NCBI GenBank assembly: GCA_910589415.1
Contig: OU342630.1
Span: 24,647,867-24,711,866, forward strand
DNA: 64,000 nt
Reading direction: 5' to 3'
Source of the DNA: Malachius bipustulatus
Lineage: Eukaryota; Arthropoda; Insecta; Coleoptera; Melyridae
Shown here: in pieces, positions 43,009 to 55,446 of the stretch
Layout of the letters: every line of letters begins with the position of its first letter
Position numbering within the stretch: the stretch's first letter is position 1
Notes under the pieces: generated by a model
What the model saw: only the letters and a program-made list of their open reading frames with translations
Told to the model about the DNA's origin: nothing
The model's database searches: none
Made by a program: the position numbers and the translations under genes

Positions 43009-45797
43009 TGTAATCACCCAACCCCGGGTCCGCTTATCTGTGTGAGAAAAGCTCACTTCCCTTCCCCTTTCCCTTTGGCCTAGTCGTGATGTGATCGTCA
43101 AAAGTGGTTAGAACCCTTCTTCCACAAAAAAAATACGTTGTGTCGCCCGTAATAACTTCAGTTGTTTTCAAATGGAGTTGTTAAAGAAAAGAGGGCAGCG
43201 CGCGATTTTCACCTATCATTGTTCATTACCAGACTTTCAAAAGAGAGTGAACTGAACGTTAAAGTATTTTGTTTTAACTCGAGAGAAATTTAATTTTCCT
43301 AAGCAAGTTTTGAATTTTCTACCTCAAGAAAAATTAGGGAAACAACCCGCGACACTTTTCATCTATTTTCAAACTGGTCGCAGTTTGTTTAACCTAATTA
43401 CATTTTTTTGTTTAGTAATTTTCATGTTTTACATTTTTTTTTCTCTTTCATTTTGAATTAGGTTAACCAACCTTACAAGTTTTATTTTAAGTATTTAATA
43501 TAATATCAAGTTAAGTGACACTTTCTTGGTCTAATTATTTATGGTAATTATAATACAATTATTTCTATATAACATAATTCATTATTCTTCCAGCTCAAAG
43601 TTAAATTTATTATCTCCTTTTTTTCCGGAAGGTCGTCTAAGTGGACGCCACCTGTTTGTCTGAGATTTGTTTTCGTGTTAGGGTGGATTTCAGTCGTGCG
43701 ACGTTGCCATTTTGCAAGTCTGTTATTTATTTATGCTGGCTTCAGCGTCGTGAGTGTTTTTAATAATTCTTTCCACAAAAATACATCGTGACTATGCAAA
43801 TATTACGCTAGAGTTTTATACCTTGGAAATACCTTGTTAATAAATTGTCGAAGTTTATTTGTAACCTGTTGTTTCGTGAGTACTCATTGTGGGTAGAGTT
43901 TATTTCTCCCAGAGTTTCTCCGAATTACCTTGTTTAATAAATTGTCAAGTTTATTTGTGACCTGTTGTTTCGTGAGTACTCATTGTGGGTAGAGTTTAGT
44001 TCTCCCAGAGTTTCTCCGAAATACCTTGTACCTTAATTATGAAAATACCTTGTTTGGTTATTATACCTATACGGGTTTGTGAGACCCTTATACCTTTTTC
44101 CACTTTCATATTTGTGCCTATGAAAAGTGTCTCTGTTGCAGTAATTTTGATAGTCACTGAGTATTCTCGAAAGAAGATTTATTTAATTCACATCAGTTAA
44201 ATATCCAACAAGCGACTGTCATTTTGACTCTAATATTTCGCTATTTTGCTGAATTTATTTGAATTTTAAGACGTGAGTTCTTTCAGAGATAAATCGCCAA
44301 AACTCGACTCTCCACACAGACCTAGAGACTCTAGACGACGACGATATGGTCCTTAGTAATATGTTTGCGAGTATCATTTGAGATCTCATTACTGTAAGGC
44401 CATTTAACCCTTTTTAGAGAACCAGGATGCTTCGAGTTCCGTTAAGGTTGATTACTTGAAATTACTCGCTGTCACTGTCCAATGTGGACTAATGAACGAT
44501 TTTGTTTTATTTTGATTTTTTAAAGTTTTCTTTCTTTCCTCGTTTTTTAAATTTCCATGAAATTGCTCTGCAACTTCACGTATTGCGTTTAACTAGCCTC
44601 AAGACATCAGTCACGAGATAGATATTAGGTTAAAATTTGCACCCACCAGAATAAATAATTTCCGTGTGATTTGATCATTTTGAATTGATTTTTCTGAACT
44701 GATTTTAATTTTGGAAATTTAACTTTGACCTTGGTCGAATAATGTTATTTTCTAACATTATAAAACTTTTAATATTTAAATGAAAAATCCTAATTATTAA
44801 TATTTACATTTTACTTAATCAATTTTACTAACTTCTAAAGTCTGGCAATTTACAATATTATATTAACTAACCTGGAGGAATTTCGCAGTCTACCGTCTCT
44901 ACAACCGACGCAGTTCGCTTCTTAGGCTTCATTTTGCAACTATGCAAGTGACACCCCAGCTGATTTGGTTTGTTTATCTAAAGACAGTTCAAGAGGTCGT
45001 TTAGCACGAAGGGTGCCTGTGATGTGATGTCCCGTTACGGGGACTGGCGCCTGGCGGTCTCGTGAAATTTAATACACCCGAAAACTATACCTACTCAGAA
45101 GTTTTACAATTTAAAATAATTTAATTTAGGCGAAGATTATTGATGAATTTTAATATTTGAATATTTAAATTTTGTTTGATTTTATTAATTTGGATATTTT
45201 ACTGGAAAATCTACACTTTGCTCGATTATAGAAGGTACTCCCAGTCATGGGCTGCCGCGACTACAATCGACCAAAAAGTAGTATATCAGGAAAGAAAGAG
45301 ACAATTACAAGTTGAGCGTACTCCCAATCATGGGCTGCCAGAACAATATGCAATTGCCAGGTAAGCGTACTCCCAGTAATGGGCTGCCGGCAAACCTGTT
45401 CTCTCTCAATCCGTCTGATCTGTTACTCGAGCTTCCGACCCTTTATATACAATTTTCTACTCCTTTCGCCCCTTCCCTAGGAATCTGGCCTACGTGATCT
45501 GCTTATCGTTTGTTCCCCTCTGATGAACGAATTCGTTCTTTAAGTCGTGTATACCTACTAAAGAATTTATTAACTTATTTATATTTTTCCTCAACCTACA
45601 ATTTATTCTTTTGTTTATTGTACTAATTATACTAACAATACTCCTAATAATAATAATAACAATAATAACAAGAATACTAATAATAATCTTTCCTACTGTA
45701 TAGTTATATCTGTTTAATTCTTCTTGGATAATTGTTTCAACAATTTTATAGGGGTATTATTTTCATAAAACTTCGTACCTGGGTGTGGTCCATTTCA
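43009..45797 (-). repeat. Gypsy 5' LTR (2,789 bp)
   Basis: Same sequence as the other LTR, offset 8,241 bases. It should contain the promoter (minus strand), although I cannot place the start site. It also holds a short ATG-initiated exon with a splice donor at 44872-44932. Confidence 0.95.
44872..44932 (-). CDS. Probable first coding exon of gypsy gag, inside the 5' LTR
   Basis: ATG at 44932-44930 begins 20 codons (MKPKKRT... ending EIPP) plus one base, followed at once by GTTAGT, a plausible splice donor. The main gag frame at 42908 begins just after CCTCCAG, a plausible acceptor preceded by a T8 run, and the phase matches. The 14-base string CGAAATTCCTCCAG stands at both sites. The main gag frame has an in-frame stop shortly upstream and no ATG for about 68 codons, so an external start is needed. 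The intron would be 1,963 bases and remove the rest of the LTR and the primer-binding site. The identical exon is in the 3' LTR (36631-36691). Confidence 0.55.
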
Positions 45798-46240
45798 ACA
45801 GGGTGTCCTAGAATAAATGGAACAAACTTATGGTATAATATTTACCTACGTGATCTCAAGACAAAAAGTCTCAATTAACCTGCCCACTAAACTTAGTATC
45901 AACCAAGTTACAGGGTATTCAATGTACCAAAAAATACATTTTTTTGAATAACTCAGAAACGACTGAATATTTTTTTTTTCGATTTTTTTATTTCGTTATT
46001 TCATTGATTAGTTTGATATTAGCAATAATTACATGTTTGTAATTTGAACTAGGGACGCACTGATTAAATTTTTTTACCCCCCAATTTTTACACTGCTGGA
46101 TGAATTTTGATTTCGAAATTATTTTCCAAAAGCGAGACATTTCTGGTAGCAAAAAGGAATTGTGTTCTGAGCTCAATTTTTGTTTTGTTTTATTTATTTT
46201 TTAAATTTTTATATGTAAATAGTGCTGAACTTTCATCTAT
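45798..46240 (+). mobile_element. DNA-transposon end split by the gypsy element
   Basis: Right of the gypsy LTR the sequence resumes ACAGGGTGTCCTAGAATAAA; left of it stands TATACAG. Removing the gypsy element and one ACAG restores TATACAGGGTGTCC, a terminus of the CAGGGTG family. The rest, AT-rich and non-coding, is probably that older element. Its other end was not located. Confidence 0.55.
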
Positions 46241-48489
46241 CAAATTGTACCGGGTGGGCAACTAAGAATGGACGCCAACCATATCTCACGAACGGCTCGT
46301 AACACAGCTTTAGGGTAAAATTTTTAAGGAGGAAAATGACCCAAAAAAATCGCTGGAAAATATTTTTGAGCTTCTAAAACTACCGCTAGAGGGCGTAATA
46401 GTCATGGCAGAATGGAAAATGGGTAGTTTCTCCGTATGTTTTCAATTAAGGGTGTATTGAAAGCACTCATGTAGTCTAATCCTCAAATAATTGAGATCTT
46501 TTTTAATTTGAAACTTTTTGTCATAACCTCAAAATAAAATAAAGTAAATAAAAAAAATAAAGTGGTGAGAGTACGTTAAAATTTTGTTTATTCAAAAGTC
46601 GATTATTCCAGCTAACCTCAAAGGAATTTAACAAGATTAGTCTCGTTACAAAGCGTTTTCCTTCCTCTGTCGACTAATTTTTAGAATTTTCAATTTTTTT
46701 TCCACCGCAACCGGTGTAAGGCCGCATGTAAGGAGATATGGAGATTTTTCTTTAAAAAAATAAAATAGAATGGTATATTTATTTTTACATGGTTGAAAAG
46801 AGAAATATATTCTTAAGTTGTTACAAAAGTCGTAGCTGAATATCTTTCGCCCAACTGTAGATATCTGCCAGTAAAGTTGATGTTATGAATTTTTAGAGTT
46901 TGACCTCCGCACAGATCAAATAGAAATCATCCCATGGTTGAAAAAACTGAAATTCCAAGCATGTTTGAGGCGATCAAAAGTCTCCATGAGCGTGAAGTGA
47001 ATATGTATACAGGGTGATGAAAAATCGTCTATTCTTTATTTTTTCCTGTTCACCATTGGTAACTTCGTTATTATTGGTTCTATGAATATTGATCACTACA
47101 GAAAAATTATTTTGTTACTAGTTTACATTGTTATTATTCTAAGTTTGTGACTACATTTCCTCAGGATACCAGCACATTCGCCACAATGCCAACAAAATAT
47201 CTTGTTTCAATCTGAACAACCGTTGAATAATCAAATTATACGTAAACGTTAACTACAAACTAAGTCGTCAACTCTACTCAAAGCCCATAGTCGACAATCA
47301 ACAGTCGACAATTCAGACAGTCCGATGAAAATCTGTCAAATTGTCAGTACAACATTCCTCCTTGGGGGCAAAATAGCTAAGCCGTGTTTCGAGTGGTCAC
47401 ATGAAGGACATTATGATTGACTTGACAGCATCTAGGATTGTCAACATAATTTTCAGCATGAGTTTAACCACCAACAAATTTCACCACGTCTTGTATTTTC
47501 AGTATCCTTACAGGAGGTATCGAGTAAACTTCATAATTTTTTCTCAACCGCTTATCATGAATATTTCATCTCGAAATTTATAATTTTTCCAAAGAAGTTA
47601 TGTACACTTTGACAGACGCTCATGTTTTCAGACATAAACTGCTTTAATCTGAGAATGATATTATCACAATCATTCAAAATCTAGAATCTTTACACTTGTC
47701 AGTGTGATGTCAAAGGTATGATAAGGGGTTCATCATTCTCATAATCCATAGCGAACTTGATCTGCTTAGAGTTGGAATATACCTACTATAACTTCATAAC
47801 TTAATTAATAATAAAGTACCTAAGCAAACTCAGATTTGTTTAGCTTTCTTAAATCCTTACCTATTCATTTTGTTTAAGTCACTTCAGCCAAGTTTTCAAT
47901 TCGATTTTGTGAAGCCTACAGATAGAGCTGCTTCTTATTTGGATCGAAATGTATCGCAACCCATGGGTCTTCCTATGGGATTATGCCACCAGGAAGATCG
48001 ACAACGCATAGTTAACAGAAGACAAGGGCCCCGTGTTCGTGTTGTGATCATCCTTTTTGGACAGCAGTCTTGACTTTGCTGCCAGCAAGGTCGAGTATGC
48101 GAACCTGAAAGTGAGTGAAATTAAATAGTATCTGCGAATAGGTACTATACTCTGCAACATAGAACGAAAGCTGTAGAACAAATACTAGGGTTGAAACAAT
48201 GCAGTCCAATAGCATCATACTGAACGTGATAAGAATGAGAGATGAAGGGATGGACAGGCAATAAAGACAGGAACAGCGCTGAGCCTGCTAAGACGCTGAA
48301 ACCAATGAATTGAGATGAGATATCCGAGTGGGCATGAAGTCCGTTGGATCATAGGCGTGCCCTGAAGTGTTCAATGGTCTTGTAAGATTTTTTTTGTTTT
48401 TTACTCCATTTATTTGTTTTATTACTTTTTACTTATTGACAAATTAGTTACTAAAAAAATAGTAAACTTGGCGTATTTTGAAACCTAAC
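46241..48489. other. No gene; isolated transposon-type termini at 46250 and 47010
   Basis: CCGGGTGGGCAACTAAGAAT starts at 46250, resembling the terminus at 55447. CAGGGTGATGAAAAATCG starts at 47010, matching the inverted end near 55898. Both read rightward and so are not a pair. Segment 47870-48310 has no recognisable frame. Confidence 0.4.
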
Positions 48490-48497
48490 TCTCAGAC

Positions 48498-49123
48498 CAG
48501 GGTTGGTATATTACACGATGTTGAAAGAGTTTCACACTTTTTACGTAAAAAACTGAAAAAAAACGAAAAAAAAACTGTAAAAAATGTCCCATAAATTATG
48601 TAAAAATGTAAAATTCCTAAAAACTAGGTTAAAACTGAACTTTTTAACTGACTGAGTAGGCCATGAGCTTTGCCCAGTTCTAGTAGCCATCGTCACAGAG
48701 CATACAGGGAAGAAAAAGAAGAGAATTGAGGTTACGTTTCTTTTAAGCTAAAATTATTAGAACTTGATAAGGATAAAGGATCACTAATTTCGATTTGTAC
48801 CACTGGCAACACAATAAAACTTTAGGGAAAAACATTGTATGGGGAAGACGTCGACGGTAGGATTATGCAAGACTAGGATTTGAATACAACCAACAATGAA
48901 AAACAATTTTTTTTTCCTTATAAAGTTATATTTTTTGTTTGTTTTTGTTATTTTTGTTACTGTTATTAACTGTTATTAACTGTAACTGTTATTATTATGA
49001 TACCTAATTTTAATTGTGATAATAGCCGTTATTTTGAATAAAAAAACAAACTCCGTTGCTAATAGTATTTTACATTTTTTATGTAAAAAAACGTGTAAAT
49101 CACAAATTACTCCGCCAACCCTG
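48498..49123. mobile_element. Non-autonomous hAT element
   Basis: CAGGGTTGG at 48498 is inverted as CCAACCCTG ending 49123, and is flanked on both sides by the same 8 bases, TCTCAGAC (48490-48497, 49124-49131). An 8-bp duplication plus CAGGGTTGG-type ends is diagnostic of the hAT superfamily. Subterminal sequence carries TTTTTACGTAAAAAA/TTTTTTATGTAAAAAA-like inverted blocks. No transposase, so it must be mobilised in trans. Confidence 0.92.
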
Positions 49124-49180
49124 TCTCAGACATAGCCCTTTGAGTCCACTGGAATAACAAATTGTTGAAATAAGTAGGTA

Positions 49181-49865
49181 CAAGGTGGACCACGGGAGCG
49201 GGAAGTTTTGAAAATGCTATTATTTTGTTACTATGCATGGGGTGCTGTGGATTTGTTTGACATACTAGTTGTCACCTTATGCCATTTAGTAATCATGGAA
49301 AACTGGTCCGGCGAACAACGTTCTTTTGCGATTAAATCATACTACAAAAATAATGATTGTGTTGTCGCAGCATTTCGAATTAAGTTCAATATTGCTCGTC
49401 ACGGGAGAATTCCATCTGCGCATGCCATAAAGGAGTGGGTTCGGAAATTTGAAGAAACGGGATCAGTTATTAATGTCAAACATAAGGGACCAAACAGAAG
49501 TGTCAGAAATCTGGAGAACATTAATCAAGTTAGAGCAAGTGTAGAGCGCAGTCCAAAACGTTCAAATCGAAAGCAAAGCCAGGCCCTGGGCTTATCTAGG
49601 ACTACGTTTCTTCGAATTTTGCACAAGGATCTCAATTTCCATCCTTACAAAATCCAGATTGTCGTGTGATGCAGAATTTCAACATTCGGCTTCATCGGCT
49701 TCAAGAGTGTATAGAGAGAAGGGGAGGCCATTTGGCAGGCATAATTTTTAAGAAATAAAAATCGCCTACAATTATTACGTTACTGTTATACTTTGTTTTA
49801 ACTAAATACAGTTACTTAGTGAAAAATGCCATTTTCAAAACTTCCCACTCCCATGGTCCACCTTG
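49181..49865 (+). mobile_element. Mariner-like deletion derivative
   Basis: About 36-bp inverted termini (CAAGGTGGACCACGGGAGCG at 49181 and its near-complement to 49865), each beside TA. The 685-bp element keeps the start and the very end of a transposase gene but has lost the whole catalytic core. Confidence 0.9.
49295..49669 (+). CDS. Helix-turn-helix-only transposase fragment
   Basis: From ATG 49295 (MENWSGEQRSFAIKSYYKN) the frame is open for 124 residues. It covers the DUF4817-type DNA-binding region (AAFRIKFNIARHGRIPSAHA, IKEWVRKFEETGSV, ASVERSPKRS, LGLSRTTFLRILHKDL, HPYKIQIV) and then stops. Directly after, in another frame, NFNIRLHRLQECIERRGGHL and the terminal FKK of the same family appear (about 49673-49758), so about 200 codons of DDE/D core are deleted. 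The product could in principle bind transposon ends without cutting. No sign of host expression signals. Confidence 0.7.
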   Translation: MENWSGEQRSFAIKSYYKNNDCVVAAFRIKFNIARHGRIPSAHAIKEWVRKFEETGSVINVKHKGPNRSVRNLENINQVRASVERSPKRSNRKQSQALGLSRTTFLRILHKDLNFHPYKIQIVV

Positions 49866-50929
49866 TACCTATAACATTTTGAATCCATGGAACAAATAAT
49901 ATGGAATTAAGCTTTCGACGCCTGGTATACATACAACGATGAGATACAGATCTCACCCTCTATTCTCATAAAAATGTAAGGTCAAAGACACAAAATATAG
50001 ACTGTTTTTCAGTTACGAAACTCTCACATATTTAATATGTAATCAGGTAAGACATATCGAAAGATATCCTAACACAATCTCCGCAGAGACCTTCTCACCT
50101 CAGAAATCAACTTCAAATGATTTCCTGCCTAATTAAGTTTGTGCCAAAATCAGGAAAGCGCTTCCCTGCCATCCACCGCAGATCATGACAAACTTACCCC
50201 ATACTCTCTCTCTCTCTCAAATTTAGTAGCTACAGACCAAATACCAAATTCATAGTTTTTTTAAGTTAAAAGAATGGTGCCTTCAAGTGCAACACTTAGC
50301 ATCACCACGGATCCAGCAGACATGAATTCGTAATACTAGAACCTAAACTTTCAAGAATCTTATATACCTACAGTATAACAAAACAAATCAAAAACAAGAT
50401 GATATGACAAAATTGCACATATTTCCATTATTTAACCGGCCCTGCATCTCTTTTTTACGAGCGTTTACGAGCTAGCAGTATAGAGAAGGATATAGGTATG
50501 GTGCACCCTGATAGATAATAAATATTGCAATTAAATAAATAAGGGTAAACTTGTTTTTTTTTTTTATAAATAATTTAAAACCACTAAAAAGCTATAAAAT
50601 TCCTATAAAACCAATAAGCACAAGTGAATTTCTTGTCGCCTTCAAATGATTTCGGAATCTTACATAGCTTAATTTTTATTTCTCAGACCCCAGAAGATTT
50701 AGTTGAATTACTTTTTATTAATATATTTTTAGTATTGTAGCTAATTGTATAATTCAATAATATGTCTCGTCCTTAATTAATTTTTCTTGAAGGGATGATG
50801 GAATGTTGTCTGCACATCCTGTCCTAACACTTCATTTAATAGTATATCTACTTAAATAACACATATAGGTATCATGTTAAATTAGAGTTGATAATGAGAA
50901 TGACTGTTATCAGAATCTCCTTGCTTCCG
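49866..50929. other. No recognisable gene
   Basis: AT-rich DNA with a (TC)n run near 50205-50218. No coding frame or inverted repeat worth calling. Confidence 0.4.
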
Positions 50930-51130
50930 AACTGCTTTTTCACAGTAACTTGGCAACCCTGGCGACTCTACCCGTTCCTCCCTTGAATGGTGCATCCCGT
51001 TACTTGACGAGCCGTTGTGCTTTGTCAGCCGCAGGGGCGATCGCCAGACACACAACCCCCGAGGGTAGCAGGCGCCAAAGGGTGCCCCGCTACGCTTATT
51101 GCCAAAACATGTCAAACATCTCGTCATAAT
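50930..51130. other. Isolated GC-rich island
   Basis: About 200 bases of balanced base composition within AT-rich DNA, open on both strands for about 80 codons (50882-51127 minus; 51017-51283 plus). Neither translation shows a domain I recognise. Could be an exon, an old repeat or a captured fragment. Confidence 0.3.
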
Positions 51131-51529
51131 GGATACATATCGGGGACTCCATTAGTGCTAAATGTATATTTATTATTCATCTGTAAGAGTTGCCATGTAG
51201 TGCGCCGAATGTCTGTTCCAAAATATTATGAACTATTTATCTTGTTTCATGACACCTCCTATCTTATGAATTTGCAGGTATAAGCGAAAGTAATAACCTA
51301 ATACCTTAATTTGTCAATTTTCCGATTCTTCTATGAAATTGTTTTTAGTTGATCAAACTAAACGAAAACTGAAATCTTACGAAAAAAAAAAAAAAACCTT
51401 CCCAAAACCAACGTTCTTATTCATCTCTCACTCTCAGAAGGAATTGAAAATTGCAACAATTAATGAATTTTGTCTGAATTTCAAAATCACTCCAAACCGT
51501 TTTCTTCTCGTTAATTTTATTCAGAAAAT

Positions 51530-51625
51530 ATACCGTTTTTGATCAAATAAATAAAATAGCAAGTCATGAAATAATAATTAAATAGTATTTTTTAATTATT
51601 TATTTATTTTTTATCAAAAACGGTA
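51530..51625. repeat. Short AT-rich hairpin with TACCGTTTTTGAT ends
   Basis: TACCGTTTTTGATCAAATAA at 51531 is mirrored by an inverse ending CGGTA at 51625; the interior is AT-rich and also roughly self-complementary. Confidence 0.6.
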
Positions 51626-54600
51626 CATTATACTATGAAAAAATGCGAGAAGCTAAAATTAGAACAGTCAGAGTCTGAAGGCATTCCCCTCAGATATGTT
51701 TAAACCTTCATCGATTTGCTTGAAAATTGGTAAATAGTTAGAAGGTAACTCAAGAAACAAAAGTGGTATAAAGCCGACTTGCGCTTTTACTCTATAGGGG
51801 TGGATTCCACCCCTTCTCGGGGGCTGGAATCATTTTATCAAAAACAACCCCACGAATCGATAACGAGATTCATTCTAAGCAAAATATATTCTATAAAGTT
51901 CATTTGATAAGTCAATATTTTTGAGTTATTAATCATTGAAAACCTTGAGTTTGCATGAAAAAATGCATGTTTCAAAATTATTGTTATGAATAACTCCAAA
52001 AATATACATTCTCAAAAAAATCTTCTTATCAAAATAGAAGCTACTTAAAAAAGGGATTGCTTTGTTTGTGACATTTTAAGTTGAATCCAAATCGACTTAT
52101 ATTATAGATTGAATAACGGAAAATTCATACATTTTTGAAAAAATACCAATAGAAAACCTTTCAAAGCATGTAATTAAAGGAAGACCTTTCAAATAAGCCC
52201 CGGATGGAGTGGATTGCATTAAAATAAGACAAGACTCGCGAATTTTTTTGGCGAATAAAACCTACGCCACTTCCACAAAAATTCAAATTTATTGTAATCC
52301 CTGTTGTATTTACTTTATTTTGGTATAAGTATTGAGCTCAAAAACTTTGACAGATTTAGAATGCTTTTTTTGAAAAATAGTACGATTTATATAAAGCAGA
52401 ATTTTTAAAATTTCTCAAAAAAAGTTTAATTTTTTTCATAATAACTCTAGAACTACTAAATATGCACAACAATGGTAGTTAACAGAAATTTAAATTTTTC
52501 TTAGCCAAAATTTTGGATGTTTTCTTATTTCTTTAGGATAAAAAATAGCGAGATATCAAAGTTAAAATTTTAAATTTTATTGTGAGGATCATCTAACTTC
52601 AGCCATTTAACCCTTTAGCTATTCAAAACGAAGGGTTTTAAAAACTTGAGATATGGATGATCTTATAACCCTTGAAATTACCTTCAAAATGAGTTTAGGA
52701 TGGACCCAGTAACATAAAAATTAACGGAGTTACCGAAATAAAACGTAAAAAAATAATTAATAATGATTATTATAATTAATAGAAAAAAACCAAAAAAGTG
52801 TACTTATACTTATTTTAATAATATACAGATTCAATTATTTTCTCTTTTACTTAATTAATAAATTGAGTTTTTATGATTATTAAATACACAAATAAAAAGT
52901 TTCAAAATTTTAAATGACGATTTTTCACCAATCGTATTTAAAAAAATTAAAGAAAAAGTGAAAAAGTTTCTGATCAACTGACAATCGGTATTATAAAGGC
53001 TCATTAAGTTAACTGGCAGATTTCTGGGACCGTTTCTAGAAAAGGTATCGACCATAGGTGGAAAATATAGCACTTTAGCGATTCTTGGTATGACAGGGAT
53101 TACAAAAAACTTAATAAAATTTTTTGACGTCGATATTAGCTTTAAAAATGGTATCAGAAATCTGCCCGTTGGCTCAAGGCGCTTCATAATACTGCCTGTG
53201 AATCTTTTAAGGTTCGACATTTCAAAATAAATATATATCTTTTTCATAATCAGTAAATAAGATTTCAATTTATAAATGCACAACTGAAACGATTGAAGCT
53301 ACTAAATAATTTTTTTTTTTCAAGATAAGGGGTTGTTTTTAAGGGTGAAAAATTCCCAGACAATAAATTATACCGTAAACAGGAAACAATTCTTTTATGT
53401 AATTTTAAGGTGCGATTTAACATTTTAGGGAGACAAAAAACAATTTTTTCTTAATTTAAACGTAAGAAATGGTCTCCAAAATTTAAAAGATTGATGGAAA
53501 ACATAATCGTGCTTCAAAACTTTAATTTTCAAGATTTCCACATATTGAATCGCTGTAATTTGCATTTTTATTTATTTTTTGCACCCATAAAATGCAAAAA
53601 GGTAAAGTCGAACATTTGTTAGCTTTGAAGTTAAGGGTAAAATAAACTTGATCCCAAATTTTGATGAAAATCGATGGAGGTTTGAAGAATTGTAAAGTAA
53701 TAGCTTTTTTTCACCTTCAGTAAACTGTACTAAATGATTCGGAGATGCGTCAGGCTACGAAAAGGCATTTTACTGCAGATAAACGCAGTAGTAGTAGTGC
53801 ATGAGCCAAGTTTATAATTACTACACAAACTTATGATTGTAACAATTTCATTCTTTTGAAGCAACCTTTCTTTAATCTATCTACTTTTTAATTTTTTTAT
53901 TATTTAATTCCTGTGAAATTACCACTTGAACTATTTGCGTCTGAATCTGCATCTTATGTCGTGTGAGGAAATGAAAACTTAATGTAGGTTAGATATTAAC
54001 AGACTTGGGAAAAATAATTTTTCGGATTTCTCGCATGCAAGTATTTTGGGGACATTACGGGACCATAGTGGTTTGAGAATATGGAATTGAATCTGTAAAA
54101 CTGTAAAATAAACGAATCATGTTGCTTAAAGCTTTAGAGATTCAATATCAGACATTAATTCATTTTTAAAGCCTGTCTAAATTACAATTAGGTTTGCTCA
54201 CACGATAATACCAAACACCTTAGATAGGTAGGTACAGATAAATATGAACGCATGATAAATTTTAAGAAATTTACCACCTAGCCTGTGAAAAACGTTCGTC
54301 GCTTATTTTTCTCGTTGAGTTTCTAATTTATTTTTAGTTAAGACGTAGAAAGACGAAAACATTCGAGTGGCAAATAAGACCCAGTTAATATGTTGAACAT
54401 AAAAGTGAGGTTTGTAGCAATTTTCGTCAGTGAAAAATAACCGTTTATTTTCAGCAATTCCTCTCGGGGTGTAGTCTATTTGGTAGATGGCGCTGCCAGC
54501 GACTGGTTGCTCGCTTCAAGATGGCTCTAATAAAAGCGAGACGTGACGTCCATGCGAGCACCCTCGGCGAATTCTAAGTGGCAACAGGTCCTCCAGCAGC

Positions 54601-55440
54601 TATTTACCAACAACGGTACGCTCGATATTGAATTTTGACTTCTCCTACGGCTCGAATTCAGATTTCTGTATAAAACTGGTGAACAATAGATTCCTTGGGA
54701 ATATCGCATGTTTGTTCGTTTGTCGACAAAAGACCAGAATTTGTATTGCAGATTATATGTTTAAACAGAAGGGGAAGAGAGACGGCAAAGGCCGCCGTGT
54801 GTAGGTGGATTTCCCCCAGGTCTTCTCCTTAGAAGTGTTATTTCCAAGTTAAATCACTGGGATAAAACACTCTCGGCAGAATAGAAGGAAAAGAAACTTT
54901 TAACGACTATAATGAAAAAGAAACATTCCAACCTGATGGCTGAATAAACGAGATATTTTCTCAATCCTGTTGTGAACATCTAAGTCAGTTGCGGATTTCT
55001 TTTCTCTAGAATAACGTAGAGGTATTTTGAAGCCACTTTATTTCGGAGAGTGTCGTATAAAATTCATCCCATATTCAACTAAGCTTTTTGTTTACTTATA
55101 CCTACTTTGCAAAAGATATTCCAATAATGTCAGTGCTTATAATGTGAGTATTCGCTGAATAAATTTCGACCTCATCATATAAGAAAAATAAACTTCGACG
55201 CATTTTGTTGATCCTTTCTTGTTACATTGTAAAATCTTCAAGAATATAAAACCATTTATTTGCCCAAACAAATTGACGAGTTTTAAAAATTCTTCTAACG
55301 AACCGCTTAAAGCGACTGAATCTTTTTAAAATTTTCATTATTTAATTTTCTTTAAGCTAGTAATTCAACATACACTTTTAACACGCGATATTTCTTTTAA
55401 GCACTTACTTATTTTGAGCAAGAAAATGACGCATCATATA
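51626..55440. other. No confident gene; one unexplained 142-codon frame
   Basis: Long AT-rich stretch. The minus-strand frame 52855-53283 is 142 codons, long for such AT-rich DNA, but it has no recognisable domain and may be chance or the reverse of a dispersed repeat. A GC-richer patch (54440-54650) includes GATGGCGCTGCCA but has no coherent frame. Seen otherwise: homopolymer A/T runs only. Confidence 0.35.
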
Positions 55441-55446
55441 GTCATA

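Larger units (their letters stand above)
34768..45797 (-). mobile_element. Young Ty3/gypsy LTR retrotransposon
   Basis: An 11,030-bp element on the minus strand, with TG...CA LTRs at 34768-37556 (3' LTR) and 43009-45797 (5' LTR), both 2,789 bp. I noticed one base difference between them (the codon giving Thr versus Ile near 36970/45211). It is flanked by the 4-base duplication ACAG (34764-34767, 45798-45801). Coding order, 5' to 3': gag, G-patch/protease, RT-RNase H-integrase, integrase C-terminus in another frame, proline-rich ORF. RT-RNase H-integrase order is Ty3/gypsy. No recognisable envelope protein. It inserted within a TATACAGGGTGTCC transposon terminus. Near-identity of the LTRs means a very recent insertion. 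Confidence 0.95.
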
